A DNA stretch of 52,282 nucleotides from Comamonadaceae bacterium (GCA_015999985.1 JAECRA010000030.1:1-52282), one strand, 5' to 3'. Positions 1 to 9,180 are shown, counted from the stretch's first letter. Numbers and translations are program-made. The notes: a model not told the origin generated them from the letters alone.

Positions 1-201
1 ATGTGAAGAAGTTCGAACTCAGTCCTGACTCAGCTTGTCAGTGGCACGTCCGATCATCAGACCCGCGCCAACGACAATTTGTGGTGGACCACATGAACAC
101 AAGGCGCTCCACACTCAACTGGTCGCAGGCTATGGAATCTTGCGTCATTGACAGCCAATTGCTTGTGCATCAACATGGACCCGCCTAAGTTAATTTTCGA
201 A

Positions 202-250
202 TTAAGAGAATTGAGAACTTAACTTATAAATTAAGAATCCTAACTAGGAG
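202..250 (+). promoter_or_regulatory. Probable promoter and RBS of the first exported-protein gene
   Basis: An AT-rich stretch precedes the gene. A -35-like TTAAGA (202-207), a 17-base spacer and a -10-like TATAAA (225-230) fit a sigma70 promoter. AGGAG at 246-250 lies six bases before a GTG start at 257. An ATG at 252 runs into a stop after four codons, so the RBS favours the GTG. The promoter call is by eye only. Confidence 0.4.
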
Positions 251-256
251 AATGGC

Positions 257-1087
257 GTGGGTTTAAAGTCTAAATTTATTTGTTCGTTGGCTTTTGGTTT
301 GTCGGCTGGCAGCTGTGCAATTGCGGCACCTCAAACCGGGACGTGGCTAATCGCAAATGGCCAAAATGCCTATGGCGGCGATATTATAAATATCGACGCC
401 CAAGACAGCAAATTGTTCGTCATATTTGCGGTGGGTGAGGTTCCAAACAATACCTATTTCCTCTATGGAAGAGGGACTATGGATGGTGATAGCGTCGTCT
501 TGGATCTCACGTCTTCAAAGGACTTGTCTGTCCGGCGGGTGACCGGAGGCTTTGACACCAGTACAACCGGGGTTTTGAATTTTCCAGGTGTCGGGCAGCG
601 CTCAGTATACCGGGTAAAACTCGATGATGAATCAAATCCTGCAAGCATGATCGGAATGTGGAGCTTTAGTAACTTAGCCTCTGAAGGTGGCGCAGGAACC
701 GCGCAATTGCGTATATTTACGTCGATCATTGAAGGAACTGCTGATGGTAATGGCATCGCTTTTGATAGCACACAAAATTTTGGATGCGAATATAAGGTGC
801 GCGGAGGGCTTCAGGGGTATATGCTCTGCGTAGATACGACGAATCCCTCCCTTCTTACAGCATACATTCTAAAGCGCAGCGCGAATGAGGCAGGGGGATT
901 TTATAGTCGAGATGGTAATATCACTGGTACGGGTTTGGCTCATAGACTCGTCTCTTCAGATTCTAAAGTTTCGCTTGTTTTGAAGACTGGTAATGAGGCG
1001 CAGAATATTATGCGTTCGGCAATGCAAAATTTCTCGTACAACTACGAAAGCCTGGCTAAGCAAATTCTTTTGAAGAAAAAGCAATAG
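257..1087 (+). CDS. Exported protein of unknown function, paralogue 1
   Basis: This 276-residue protein begins with a Sec-type signal peptide (basic start, hydrophobic stretch, cleavage expected after SCAIAA near residue 24), so the mature chain probably starts at PQTGTW and is periplasmic, outer-membrane-associated or secreted. I do not recognise the family. The first 120 mature residues are rich in short beta-type segments with conserved glycines and aromatics (GGDIINIDAQ, LFVIFAVGEVPNNTYFLYGRG), which recalls small beta-rich envelope domains. Two cysteines remain in the mature part, in CEYKVRGGLQGYMLCVD. The gene at 2051 encodes a close paralogue: the N-terminal half is nearly identical and the C-terminal half is diverged but alignable. 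Base composition is visibly more AT-rich than the genes downstream, which suggests acquisition. GTG start chosen from the AGGAG at 246-250. Confidence 0.85.
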   Translation: MGLKSKFICSLAFGLSAGSCAIAAPQTGTWLIANGQNAYGGDIINIDAQDSKLFVIFAVGEVPNNTYFLYGRGTMDGDSVVLDLTSSKDLSVRRVTGGFDTSTTGVLNFPGVGQRSVYRVKLDDESNPASMIGMWSFSNLASEGGAGTAQLRIFTSIIEGTADGNGIAFDSTQNFGCEYKVRGGLQGYMLCVDTTNPSLLTAYILKRSANEAGGFYSRDGNITGTGLAHRLVSSDSKVSLVLKTGNEAQNIMRSAMQNFSYNYESLAKQILLKKKQ

Positions 1088-1270
1088 GCCATATTTATTC
1101 TTCGGCTTTTCCGGCATTCAGAAGGCACTCTTCCATTGCCAAGTTGACGGTAGGAGGGCTGTGAGAATAGGGTGGCCGGGGGGGGGGCCAGCAGTACCTG
1201 TCGGGCAGTGTGTGGGTAGCCGCATTCAATGCGAGGTCACTGAGGAGCCAGTCGGACTGAAAAGAAGAAG

Positions 1271-1304
1271 CCCACGATCGCAAAAACGATCGTGGGCTTT
1301 TTTC
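1271..1304 (+). terminator. Intrinsic terminator, copy 1
   Basis: A perfect 11-bp stem (GCCCACGATCG at 1271-1281, its complement at 1288-1298) with a six-base loop is followed by a T-run. It lies about 180 bp after the exported-protein gene and corresponds in position to the terminator at 2911, as part of the duplicated unit. Confidence 0.85.
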
Positions 1305-1353
1305 TGATTGGGGAGGGAGCCTTTCCAAAAGGTCCTCCTGCTGCAGGAAAGCC

Positions 1354-1609
1354 TCAGCGGTGAATGAACTGGCCTTGGCGCTTGTTCACGAATGCGTCCA
1401 TGCCTTCTTTCTGATAGCTGGTGGCACACAAAGCGTGGAACTGCCGGCATAACAAACATCATCACCCGTTGCTCAAACTTCAACGGCGCTGCTCACGCTC
1501 TACGGGTGGCCAACCCTGCGCGTTCAACTTCGTCTGCATTCAGCATGTGGCTGGAGAGCACCAGGTCCAGGGACTTGGATTTGTCTATCGCGCGGGGGCA
1601 GGCCTGTCT
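1354..1609 (-). pseudogene. Remnant of the 3' end of the enoyl-CoA hydratase gene (duplicate)
   Basis: Read on the minus strand, this segment is a decayed copy of the C-terminal coding part of the intact hydratase gene at 2996-3775. The match starts at the same stop codon (complement of TCA at 1354) and is near-continuous over the first 90 bases. An internal deletion of roughly 100 bases follows, and similarity resumes over the segment encoding the [13 protein letters not shown] and [13 protein letters not shown] regions. Stops and frameshifts break the frame. No 5' half is present, so it could never have made the enzyme. It marks the right edge of the duplicated unit that also holds the exported-protein gene and a terminator. 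Confidence 0.8.
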
Positions 1610-2050
1610 ACGTTGAATCCAGTCTTGGGGCTATCGTGACTGCCGTCACAAGTAGGGTATTAGCGGCATGCGCTCGCTGATGAAAGCTCTACTCATTCCA
1701 CCTATTCCTTGAAATTTCTGACCCCAGTTCTTGAACGACAGATTCTTTGACCGCAATCAATGTGAGCTAGCCGTATATGAAGATCCTCGAAGACGCCCCG
1801 AGAGTCTAGTCGGGAGGAATTGCTTTCAGCGGGCTTGGGATTCCTGTAATACAAGTAGGGTCTTCCCGCGTTGACGAATGTTTGTTTGTGTATCAAGATG
1901 AATCAAGCAGGTGGGTTCGACGATTTTTAGTGTGCGATTTTTATTCGAACATCTCAAGTTCGGATTTCAAATGTGTTTTAAATAAATTGAAGGAGGAGTT
2001 AAGAGTAGTTTGAAAAATGGTTTTCTAACGTAAATTAATAAGTAAAATTC
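1610..2050. other. Non-coding spacer between the duplicated units
   Basis: About 440 bases with no credible gene. Only short frames without coding character occur. The last 130 bases are AT-rich and should hold the promoter of the second exported-protein gene, but no convincing -35/-10 pair or Shine-Dalgarno sequence was found before the ATG at 2051. Confidence 0.5.
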
Positions 2051-2878
2051 ATGAGCATAAAATCTATCATTATTGGTTCTGCCATTGCCGGGCTGTCTTT
2101 TATAAATTCTGCCTTCGCTGCACCTCAGACTGGCACGTGGCTGATAGCTAATGGGCAGAATGCTTACGGCGGCGATATCATAAATATTGATGCCCAAGGT
2201 CAGAATTTGTTTGTCATATTCGCTGTAGGCGAAGTGCCAAACAATACTTACTTTCTCTATGGAAGAGGTACCATCGCGGGCGATAACGTCGACATGGAGT
2301 TGACTTCGTCAAAAGATCTTTCCACTAGACGGGTGACTGGTTCTTTTAACACCAGCACAACTGGCGTATTGAATTTTCCAGGCGTAGGGGCGCGATCGGT
2401 CTACCGTGTTAAGCTCGAAGATGAATCCAATCCACAAAGCATGATGGGGGCTTGGATATTTAATTACCAGGGTGTTACATCAGGGATTGGGGTTTCACAA
2501 ATTCGATACTTCAACTCGTTCGCTCCCGGGAGCGTAAATGGTAGTGGTATTGCAATAGATGCATCTGGGAAATTCGCTTGCGAATATCAAGTTAAAGGAG
2601 ATCTTCAAGGTTATTATCTTTGTGTGGACTTTACAGTTACTACTTCCTTGAAGGTTTTCTCCTTGAAGCGCAGCGCGAACGAGGCAGCCGGGCTTTATGT
2701 TCGTGAAGACTCTTCCACAAGATACATCGGCAACGCTCAACGTATGTCGACCTCCAATGAAAGTATTATTTTGGTAAAAGAGGGTAGCGATAATCATCGA
2801 ATAATCACTTCGGCAATCAATAATTTTGTAGCTAACTATGGCGCTAGCATGAAAACATTGATGATGGAGCAAAGGTAG
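2051..2878 (+). CDS. Exported protein of unknown function, paralogue 2
   Basis: A 275-residue paralogue of the protein encoded at 257. It has a signal peptide of about 23 residues ending in NSAFA, and mature residues 1-120 almost match paralogue 1 (PQTGTWLIANGQNAYGGDII is identical). The C-terminal half keeps scattered blocks: CEYQVKGDLQGYYLCVD with the same two cysteines, LKRSANEA, and a final segment with NFVANYGASMKTL. The pattern of a conserved N-terminal half and a faster-changing C-terminal half is what one expects when the two halves have different roles, for instance anchoring versus ligand contact; that is inference. No good Shine-Dalgarno precedes the ATG. A bidirectional terminator follows within 35 bases. 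The family is not recognised. Confidence 0.85.
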   Translation: MSIKSIIIGSAIAGLSFINSAFAAPQTGTWLIANGQNAYGGDIINIDAQGQNLFVIFAVGEVPNNTYFLYGRGTIAGDNVDMELTSSKDLSTRRVTGSFNTSTTGVLNFPGVGARSVYRVKLEDESNPQSMMGAWIFNYQGVTSGIGVSQIRYFNSFAPGSVNGSGIAIDASGKFACEYQVKGDLQGYYLCVDFTVTTSLKVFSLKRSANEAAGLYVREDSSTRYIGNAQRMSTSNESIILVKEGSDNHRIITSAINNFVANYGASMKTLMMEQR

Positions 2879-2903
2879 CCTTCAGGCTCAGTTTCTGAGC
2901 GTT

Positions 2904-2946
2904 AAAAAAATGCCCACAGTCGCCAAGGCGAATGTGGGCATTTTTT
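2904..2946. terminator. Bidirectional terminator between convergent genes
   Basis: The stem TGCCCACA (2911-2918) pairs with TGTGGGCA (2933-2940), with an inner CGCC/GGCG stem. It is flanked by an A-run on the left and a T-run on the right, so it can end transcription both of the exported-protein gene and of the convergent hydratase gene. Confidence 0.85.
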
Positions 2947-2995
2947 GTTTTAACAACGACGTCGGGCACAGACGCCCGCTTGTTCAGGGGGTCGC

Positions 2996-3775
2996 TCAGC
3001 GGTGAGTGAACTGCCCCTTGCGCTTGTTCACGAAGGCATCCATGCCTTCTTTCTGATCGCTGGTAGCAAACAGCGCATGGAACAGCCGGCGTTCAAACAT
3101 CACACCGTCGTTCAAGCTGCCTTCAAAAGCACGGTTCACGCTCTCCTTGGCGGCCATGACGGCGAGTTGGCCGTAGTCGCAGATCATGAGCGCAGCGCCC
3201 AGAGCTTCTTCCATCAGCTTGTCCAGCGGCACTACACGGCTGGCCAAACCGGCGCGTTCGGCTTCTTCCGCATTCATCATGCGACCGGTGAGCACCAGGT
3301 CCATGGCTTTGGATTTGCCGACCGCGCGCGGCAGGCGCTGTGTGCCGCCTGCACCAGGGATCACGCCCAATTTGATTTCGGGTTGGCCGAACTTGGCGTT
3401 GTCTGCGGCAATGATGAAATCGCACATCATGGCCAGTTCACACCCGCCGCCCAGGGCGAAGCCGCTCACAGCAGCAATGACGGGTTTGCGGATAGAGCGG
3501 ATGGTTTCCCAATCACGCGTGATGTAGTCGTCACGGTAGACATCCGCAAAGCTGTAAGTGGCCATGGCGCCGATGTCTGCTCCGGCTGCGAAGGCTTTCT
3601 CGCTGCCGGTGACGATCATGCAGCCAATGGCTTCATCCGCGTCAAAGGCCTTGAGCGCCTGGCCCAATTCAACCATCAACTGGCTGTTCAGCGCATTCAG
3701 CTGCTTGGGGCGGTTCAGGGTGATGATGCCGACTTTGCCGCCTTCGGTGCGGACTTCAATGAATTCATACGCCAC
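2996..3775 (-). CDS. paaF: Enoyl-CoA hydratase, PaaF-like
   Basis: A 259-residue crotonase-fold enzyme predicted to add water to 2,3-enoyl-CoA, in the phenylacetate context the 2,3-dehydroadipyl-CoA step. Seen: [11 protein letters not shown] near the N-terminus, the oxyanion-hole segment AFAAGADI, and both catalytic glutamates in [15 protein letters not shown] and [19 protein letters not shown], which marks a true hydratase rather than an isomerase. The C-terminal [12 protein letters not shown] is typical. The frame stays open to 4033, but homology begins with VAYEFIEV, so the GTG at 3775, behind AGGAG, is taken as start. It diverges from paaG with a palindrome between them, suggesting shared control. 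A broken copy of its 3' end lies at 1354-1609. Assignment to phenylacetate rather than general beta-oxidation rests on context. Confidence 0.88.
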   Translation of the reverse strand: MAYEFIEVRTEGGKVGIITLNRPKQLNALNSQLMVELGQALKAFDADEAIGCMIVTGSEKAFAAGADIGAMATYSFADVYRDDYITRDWETIRSIRKPVIAAVSGFALGGGCELAMMCDFIIAADNAKFGQPEIKLGVIPGAGGTQRLPRAVGKSKAMDLVLTGRMMNAEEAERAGLASRVVPLDKLMEEALGAALMICDYGQLAVMAAKESVNRAFEGSLNDGVMFERRLFHALFATSDQKEGMDAFVNKRKGQFTHR

Positions 3776-3873
3776 GGGGTATCTCCTGCTCGTTCTGGAA
3801 GGTTGTTCTAGTGTGGCTTGGGACGTGTTCACATGCCAAGCGCAGGAAGAACTATAGCGAGCAACCGCTTGCG

Positions 3874-3897
3874 TTAACCGACCACTCGGTTGGTTAA
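3874..3897. promoter_or_regulatory. TetR/PaaR-like operator between paaF and paaG
   Basis: A 24-bp imperfect palindrome starts with TTAACC and ends with GGTTAA; its core is ACCGACC-ACTC-GGTTGGT. It lies in the divergent gap, 32 bases before the paaG start and about 100 before the paaF start. TetR-type regulators of phenylacetyl-CoA and fatty-acid catabolism in betaproteobacteria use ACCGACC/CGGT-type inverted repeats, so this is a good candidate site. No regulator gene is adjacent. Confidence 0.6.
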
Positions 3898-3928
3898 TGG
3901 TAAATTTACGTCTGAAGGAGACAACGAG

Positions 3929-4729
3929 ATGACTCAACCAGAACCCTGCGTCCTGTATGAAACAGATGGCCCAGTCGCCATCCTGACTCTTAACCGCCCT
4001 CAGGCGCTCAACAGCTTTACCCGGCAGATGCACCGCGATTTGTGGGCGGCGCTGGATCGTGTGGAGGCTGACGAATCCGTTCGAGCCTTGGTGATTACGG
4101 GCGCTGGACGAGGGTTCTGCGCTGGCGCTGATCTATCGGAGTTCGATTTCCGTGAGGGGCCGGACATCATGCACCGTGCTGATCCAGGCCCTGTCATTGA
4201 TGAGGCGTTCAACCCTACTACCCGCCGCCTGGTGGATGTAAGCGTGCCCACCATCTGCGCGGTCAATGGTGTGGCCGCAGGGGCGGGTGCATCTCTTGTC
4301 ATGACGTGCGACATCGCCATTGCTGCGCCAAGCGCTTCTTTTATTCAGGCCTTCAGCAAGATCGGCCTGGTGCCAGACAGCGGTGGAACATGGTTGCTGC
4401 CGCAGCGTATAGGTTTGGCGCGTGCCATGGGCTTGGCCCTCACAGGGGACAAACTGTCTGCTGCAGACGCCAAGTCCATGGGGATGATCTGGGATGTACA
4501 GGAAGACGCCCTGGGCACGGCCAAGGCGATGGCGCAGCGGCTGGCGGCCATGCCCACCAAGGCCTTGATTGCCACCCGCCACCTTTTGCGCAACGCCCAT
4601 ACGCATACCCTTCATGAGCAGCTGGATCTGGAGCGCGACGTGCAATCCCGCCTGGGCTTCACCCATGACTACATTGAGGGCGTGACGGCCTTCTTGCAAA
4701 AGCGCGCGCCAGAGTTCAAGGGGAAATGA
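3929..4729 (+). CDS. paaG: 1,2-epoxyphenylacetyl-CoA isomerase (oxepin-CoA forming)
   Basis: A 266-residue crotonase-superfamily isomerase. In the aerobic phenylacetate pathway PaaG converts ring-1,2-epoxyphenylacetyl-CoA to oxepin-CoA in the cytoplasm. Seen: [21 protein letters not shown] (oxyanion hole), and the PaaG signature [18 protein letters not shown] with the catalytic aspartate. The first hydratase glutamate is absent ([11 protein letters not shown]), as expected for an isomerase. The frame is open from 3890, but the ATG at 3929 has AAGGAG eight bases upstream and starts at the family position. It overlaps paaI by four bases (ATGA), so paaG-paaI-paaK form one translationally coupled operon. 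The epoxidase genes paaABCDE and the ring hydrolase paaZ are not in the window. Confidence 0.92.
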   Translation: MTQPEPCVLYETDGPVAILTLNRPQALNSFTRQMHRDLWAALDRVEADESVRALVITGAGRGFCAGADLSEFDFREGPDIMHRADPGPVIDEAFNPTTRRLVDVSVPTICAVNGVAAGAGASLVMTCDIAIAAPSASFIQAFSKIGLVPDSGGTWLLPQRIGLARAMGLALTGDKLSAADAKSMGMIWDVQEDALGTAKAMAQRLAAMPTKALIATRHLLRNAHTHTLHEQLDLERDVQSRLGFTHDYIEGVTAFLQKRAPEFKGK

Positions 4730-5232
4730 TGACGATGCAACCCCCTATGGAACAGGCCCAGGCTCCAGATGCAGCCCAGGCCAAAGATTTGGCGCGCCGT
4801 GTAGGCGAAGCCATGTTCTCCGCAGACGTGGCTTCCAAGGACACCATGGGCATGGAGCTTCTGGCCTGTGAGCCAGGGCGAGCGGTCATGCGCATGCAAG
4901 TGCGCGCCGCTCATCTGAATGGACACCAGATCTGCCATGGTGGGTTCATTTTTACCTTGGCCGATTCCACCTTTGCCTTCGCTTGCAACAGCCGCAACCA
5001 CAACACTGTGGCGGCCGGGTGCTCCATCGAGTTTCTCAAGCCGGGGCACGAGGGTGACATCCTCACCTGCGAGGGCCTGGAGCAGGTCCAGAGTGGCCGC
5101 CATGGCATCTACGATATGCGCGTCACCAACCAGAAGGGCCAAACTGTGGCTCTATTCAGGGGCAAGAGCGCGCAGATCGCCGGCACAGTGATTCCTACCG
5201 ATGAAGTGAAACCCGAAGAGGCCAGAAAATGA
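4726..5232 (+). CDS. paaI: Hydroxyphenylacetyl-CoA thioesterase
   Basis: A 168-residue hot-dog-fold thioesterase. PaaI hydrolyses dead-end CoA thioesters such as ring-hydroxylated phenylacetyl-CoA and so frees CoA for the phenylacetate pathway. Seen: the family segment GMELLACEPGRAVMRM, the hot-dog helix motif HGGFIFTLADSTFAFACNS containing the catalytic aspartate, the substrate-side block TVAAGCSIEFLKPG, and the C-terminal FRGKSAQIAGTV. The first 25 residues (rich in Met, Gln, Ala) are not conserved, so internal methionines just after 4726 could be the true start. It overlaps paaG and paaK by four bases each. Confidence 0.93.
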   Translation: MMTMQPPMEQAQAPDAAQAKDLARRVGEAMFSADVASKDTMGMELLACEPGRAVMRMQVRAAHLNGHQICHGGFIFTLADSTFAFACNSRNHNTVAAGCSIEFLKPGHEGDILTCEGLEQVQSGRHGIYDMRVTNQKGQTVALFRGKSAQIAGTVIPTDEVKPEEARK

Positions 5233-6524
5233 AAAGCTTCCCACTCGAGCCGATAGAAAAAGCCAGTATTGACGAGCTGCGTACCCTGCAGCTGGAACGT
5301 CTGCGCTGGTCACTCAAGCATGCCTATGAGAACTCGCCTGTCTACAAGGCCAAGTTCGATGCGGCAGGTGTTCACCCAGACGACTGTAAAACGCTGGCAG
5401 ATCTGGCCAAGTTTCCGTTTACCACCAAGTCGGATCTGCGTGAGAACTACCCCTTCGGTATGTTCGCCGTTCCGCGTGATCAGGTGGTGCGTATTCATGC
5501 CAGCAGCGGCACCACCGGAAAGCCCACCGTGGTGGGCTATACGGCCAAGGACATTGACACCTGGGCTGGCGTCGTGGCGCGCTCCATCCGCGCGGCCGGT
5601 GCCCGGCCGGGTGATATGGCGCACATCAGCTATGGCTACGGGCTTTTTACCGGCGGCATGGGCGCGCACTATGGTGCCGAGAAGCTGGGCCTCACGGTGG
5701 TGCCCTTCGGCGGTGGACAGACCGAAAAGCAGATTCAGCTGATCCAGGATTTCAAACCCAACATCATCATGGTCACGCCCAGCTACATGTTGGCCATTGC
5801 CGATGAGATAGAGCGCATGGGCCTGGACGCCAAGTCCACTTCCTTGCGCATCGGGATTTTTGGTGCCGAACCCTGGACCAATGAAATGCGCAGTGCGATC
5901 GAAGCGCGCATGGGCATTGACGCTGTGGACATCTATGGCCTTTCAGAGGTCATGGGCCCTGGAGTGGCAAGCGAATGTGTGGAAACCAAGGATGGCCCCA
6001 CTATCTGGGAAGACCATTTTTATCCTGAGATCATTGACCCTGACACCGGTGAACCAGTGGCCGACGGGGAGCAGGGCGAACTGGTGTTCACCAGCTTGAC
6101 CAAGGAAGCGCTGCCCATCATTCGCTATCGCACGCGCGATCTGACGCGTCTGCTGCCGGGCACCGCGCGGACCATGCGCCGCATGGAGAAGATCACAGGC
6201 CGCAGCGATGACATGATGATCATCCGAGGGGTTAACGTGTTTCCCACGCAGATTGAGGAGTTGATCCTCAAGCGTCCGGAGCTGTCGCCCCATTACCAGT
6301 GCGTACTGACGCGCGAAGGGCCCATGGACAACCTCAAGGTCGCCGTTGAAACTGCTCCTGGCGTCAACCCTGAAAGCATTGAAGCACGCGCTGCGGCCAA
6401 GCAACTGCAGTATGAAATCAAGATCCACGTGGGCAGCAGCGTGGAAATTGATCTGCGGGCCGAAGGCGGCATTGAACGCAGCGTAGGCAAGGCGCGCCGG
6501 GTGGTGGATCTGCGCAAGAAATAA
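5229..6524 (+). CDS. paaK: Phenylacetate-CoA ligase
   Basis: A 431-residue AMP-forming ligase of the usual length. It activates phenylacetate with ATP and CoA to phenylacetyl-CoA, the entry step of the pathway. Seen: the ATP-binding loop HASSGTTGKPTVVGYT near residues 93-108, the adenylate-forming core GIFGAEPWT and YGLSEVMGPGV, and the hinge and C-terminal lid starting around IRYRTRDLTRL and ITGRSDDMMIIRGVNVFP. The final GKARRVVDLR contains the lysine expected to take part in adenylation. It starts inside the paaI stop region (ATGA) and ends the operon. No obvious terminator follows. Confidence 0.95.
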   Translation: MKSFPLEPIEKASIDELRTLQLERLRWSLKHAYENSPVYKAKFDAAGVHPDDCKTLADLAKFPFTTKSDLRENYPFGMFAVPRDQVVRIHASSGTTGKPTVVGYTAKDIDTWAGVVARSIRAAGARPGDMAHISYGYGLFTGGMGAHYGAEKLGLTVVPFGGGQTEKQIQLIQDFKPNIIMVTPSYMLAIADEIERMGLDAKSTSLRIGIFGAEPWTNEMRSAIEARMGIDAVDIYGLSEVMGPGVASECVETKDGPTIWEDHFYPEIIDPDTGEPVADGEQGELVFTSLTKEALPIIRYRTRDLTRLLPGTARTMRRMEKITGRSDDMMIIRGVNVFPTQIEELILKRPELSPHYQCVLTREGPMDNLKVAVETAPGVNPESIEARAAAKQLQYEIKIHVGSSVEIDLRAEGGIERSVGKARRVVDLRKK

Positions 6525-6658
6525 GTCCGAGCGCAGCTTTTCTGCCATAGGGGAAGCACGCCTGATGCAGGCCGACGTCCCTGGCCGACCGACGCGGCAA
6601 GCGCCAGCTGGATTGGCGCGCCGCAGATGACCTGCCTTAGTCATCGATAATCACCCCC

Positions 6659-7606
6659 ATGAATCAGCTAGACGCTCTTAAACAGCTCACCACCGTGGTC
6701 GCCGACACGGGCGACTTCATGCAGTTGGCGCAGTTTCAGCCGCAAGATGCCACCACCAACCCTTCTTTGATCCTCAAAGCGGTCCAAAAAGCCGACTACG
6801 CGCCGCTTTTGAAGGAAACCGTGGCAGCCCACCGTGGTTTGTCACTGGACGAGGTCGTGGACCGGTTGCTGGTCCGATTTGGCTGCGAAATCCTCTCCAT
6901 GGTGCCTGGGCGGGTGTCTACGGAGGTGGACGCGCGTCTGTCTTTTGACGAAGACGCCACCTATACGCGTGCAGAGCGGCTGATTGAGTTGTACACGGCG
7001 GCGGGCATTTCGCCTGATCGCGTGCTGATCAAGATCGCAGCCACCTGGGAAGGCATTCGTGCGGCTGAGCGCCTGGAGCGGCGTGGCATTCATTGCAATC
7101 TGACTTTGCTGTTCGGTTTTTGCCAGGCAGTGGCTTGTGGTCACGCCCGCGTGAAATTGATTTCACCCTTCGTGGGCCGTATTTACGACTGGTACAAGAA
7201 GTCTGCAGGCTCCAACTGGGACGAAGCCGCGATGGCGGGCCCGAACGACCCCGGCGTGCAGTCCGTGCGCCGCATTTTTGAATACTACAAGCGGCACGGC
7301 ATAGCCACAGAGGTTATGGGCGCGAGCTTTCGCAACACCGGGCAGGTCACCGCGCTGGCAGGGTGCGATCTGCTCACCATCAGTCCGGAACTGCTGGCTC
7401 AACTGTCGGCCAATCAGGCACCACTGTCGCGCGCCCTGGATGCTGAGGCTGCACGGGCACTGGATATTCCCGCCGTGCAGTTCGATGAACCAGGCTTCCG
7501 GCTGGCACTCAACCAGGACGCTATGGCCACCGAGAAACTGGCCGAAGGTATTCGCGCATTTATTCAGGATGCGGAGAAACTGGAAAGCTTGTTGCTGGCT
7601 GCGTAA
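6659..7606 (+). CDS. tal: Transaldolase
   Basis: A 315-residue class I aldolase of the TalA/TalB type. It transfers a dihydroxyacetone unit between sedoheptulose-7-phosphate and glyceraldehyde-3-phosphate in the pentose phosphate pathway. Seen: [11 protein letters not shown] near residues 30-40, the Schiff-base lysine in [13 protein letters not shown] (Lys125), [12 protein letters not shown], and the phosphate-binding [13 protein letters not shown] followed by [10 protein letters not shown]. The stop codon and the ATG of the next gene share one base (TAATG), so transaldolase and Pgi are translationally coupled, which joins the pentose phosphate pathway to hexose-phosphate interconversion. Confidence 0.96.
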   Translation: MNQLDALKQLTTVVADTGDFMQLAQFQPQDATTNPSLILKAVQKADYAPLLKETVAAHRGLSLDEVVDRLLVRFGCEILSMVPGRVSTEVDARLSFDEDATYTRAERLIELYTAAGISPDRVLIKIAATWEGIRAAERLERRGIHCNLTLLFGFCQAVACGHARVKLISPFVGRIYDWYKKSAGSNWDEAAMAGPNDPGVQSVRRIFEYYKRHGIATEVMGASFRNTGQVTALAGCDLLTISPELLAQLSANQAPLSRALDAEAARALDIPAVQFDEPGFRLALNQDAMATEKLAEGIRAFIQDAEKLESLLLAA

Positions 7607-9180
7607 TGGACTGGAAAAATCGATTGCGATGCGACGAGACGGCCGCCTGGCCGCTGTTACAAGCGCATGCCCGCAGGTTTCGCCAAGACGCCTCATCGTT
7701 TGATTTGCGCACGGCCTTTGCCGAGGATGACCAGCGATTTGAGCGTTTCAGCCAGGACGCGCCTTACGTCTTTGCCGATCTATCCAAGAACCTGATCGAT
7801 GACCGAGCGCAGCAGTTGCTGCTGCAACTGGCGCGCGAGTGCGGGTTTGAGGCTCATCGAGAGGCTTTGCTGACGGGTGAACCCATCAATACAGCAGAGC
7901 AGCGCGCGGCATGGCATACGCTGCTGCGCGAACCGTATGCACCAGGGCAGCAGGAGGCTTCCCCTAGCATCCGCGCCGAGGTGGCCGCCGCCCAGGCAGC
8001 TATGCTGAATTTTGCGGACGCTGTGCGTGCCGATCACCGCATCACGGATGTGGTCAACATTGGCATTGGTGGCTCCGACCTCGGCCCCCGCATGGCAGCT
8101 CAGACATTGCGCACGGCGGGCGCTACCAGCGGCCCGCGGGTGCATTTTGTAGCCAACGGAGACGGGCACGAAATTTCCGAACTGCTGCCTTCCCTGGATG
8201 CGGCGAGCACACTGTTCATCGTGGTCTCCAAGACGTTTGGCACTGCCGAAACCTTGGCCAATGCCAAGGCGGCGCGTCAGTGGTTCCTGGCGCAAGGTGG
8301 CTCTGATGTGGCCCGACATTTCGTCGGGGTGACATGCAACACAAACGCGGCTGCCGAATTCGGGATCAGCCGCGTGTTCAGCATTTGGGATTGGGTGGGT
8401 GGCCGCTATTCCCTGTGGTCGGCAGTGGGGCTTTCCCTGGCCGTAGCCATGGGAAGCGCCGGCTTTCGCGCTTTGCTGGCAGGCGCGCATGCCATGGACC
8501 AGCATTTTGCAAACGCTCCGCTGGAGGCCAATCTTCCATTGCGTTTGGCGCTGCTCGACATTTGGCAGTGCGATTTTCTGGGTTTGGGAAGCCGCTGCGT
8601 GGCCCCTTATCACCACGGCCTACGCCGCCTGCCCGCCTATTTGCAGCAGCTGGAAATGGAGAGCAATGGCAAGGGCGTGGACACACATGGCCGCACGCTA
8701 ACCTTTCCCACCGCGCCTGTGGTGTGGGGAGAAGCAGGCAGCAACGGCCAGCACGCCTTTTTCCAGCTTTTGCATCAGGGCCCCGGAGTGACTCCAGTCG
8801 AGTTCATCGCCGTCAGGGAGCCGGCGCACAGCCTGCAGGCCCAACACCGCACTTTGCTGGCCAATGCACTGGCACAAGCCCGCGCTCTGATGATTGGGCA
8901 GTCCAGCGACTGCGGCCATCGGAATTTCCCGGGCAACCGTCCCAGCACCTTCTTGCTGCTTGAGCGAATGGACCCTGCGAGTCTAGGCGCGCTGCTGGCC
9001 TTGTATGAGCACCGCGTATTCAGCAGCGGTTCGCTATGGGGCATCAACAGCTTTGACCAATGGGGCGTTGAGCTTGGCAAGACGATCGCCGCAGACTTGG
9101 CTCCTCGCCTGAGTTCAGGTGATACGGCCGGCTTGGATGCTTCCACAGCAGGCTTGCTAATTCGCTTGAGTGGATCGTGA
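7606..9180 (+). CDS. pgi: Glucose-6-phosphate isomerase
   Basis: A 524-residue phosphoglucose isomerase interconverting glucose-6-phosphate and fructose-6-phosphate. Seen: VNIGIGGSDLGPRMAAQ (N-terminal sugar-phosphate-binding loop), VVSKTFGTAETLANA (SIS-type phosphate loop), the family block EMESNGKGVDTHGR, GEAGSNGQHAFFQLLHQG with active-site Glu and His, and the C-terminal FDQWGVELGK with the catalytic lysine. It is somewhat shorter than the roughly 550-residue E. coli enzyme. It starts one base inside the transaldolase stop codon. Confidence 0.97.
   Translation: MDWKNRLRCDETAAWPLLQAHARRFRQDASSFDLRTAFAEDDQRFERFSQDAPYVFADLSKNLIDDRAQQLLLQLARECGFEAHREALLTGEPINTAEQRAAWHTLLREPYAPGQQEASPSIRAEVAAAQAAMLNFADAVRADHRITDVVNIGIGGSDLGPRMAAQTLRTAGATSGPRVHFVANGDGHEISELLPSLDAASTLFIVVSKTFGTAETLANAKAARQWFLAQGGSDVARHFVGVTCNTNAAAEFGISRVFSIWDWVGGRYSLWSAVGLSLAVAMGSAGFRALLAGAHAMDQHFANAPLEANLPLRLALLDIWQCDFLGLGSRCVAPYHHGLRRLPAYLQQLEMESNGKGVDTHGRTLTFPTAPVVWGEAGSNGQHAFFQLLHQGPGVTPVEFIAVREPAHSLQAQHRTLLANALAQARALMIGQSSDCGHRNFPGNRPSTFLLLERMDPASLGALLALYEHRVFSSGSLWGINSFDQWGVELGKTIAADLAPRLSSGDTAGLDASTAGLLIRLSGS

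Noticed and set aside
3..188. 61-codon frame at the window start
   Set aside because: No start context, no motif, atypical composition; may be the end of something outside the window, but cannot be supported.
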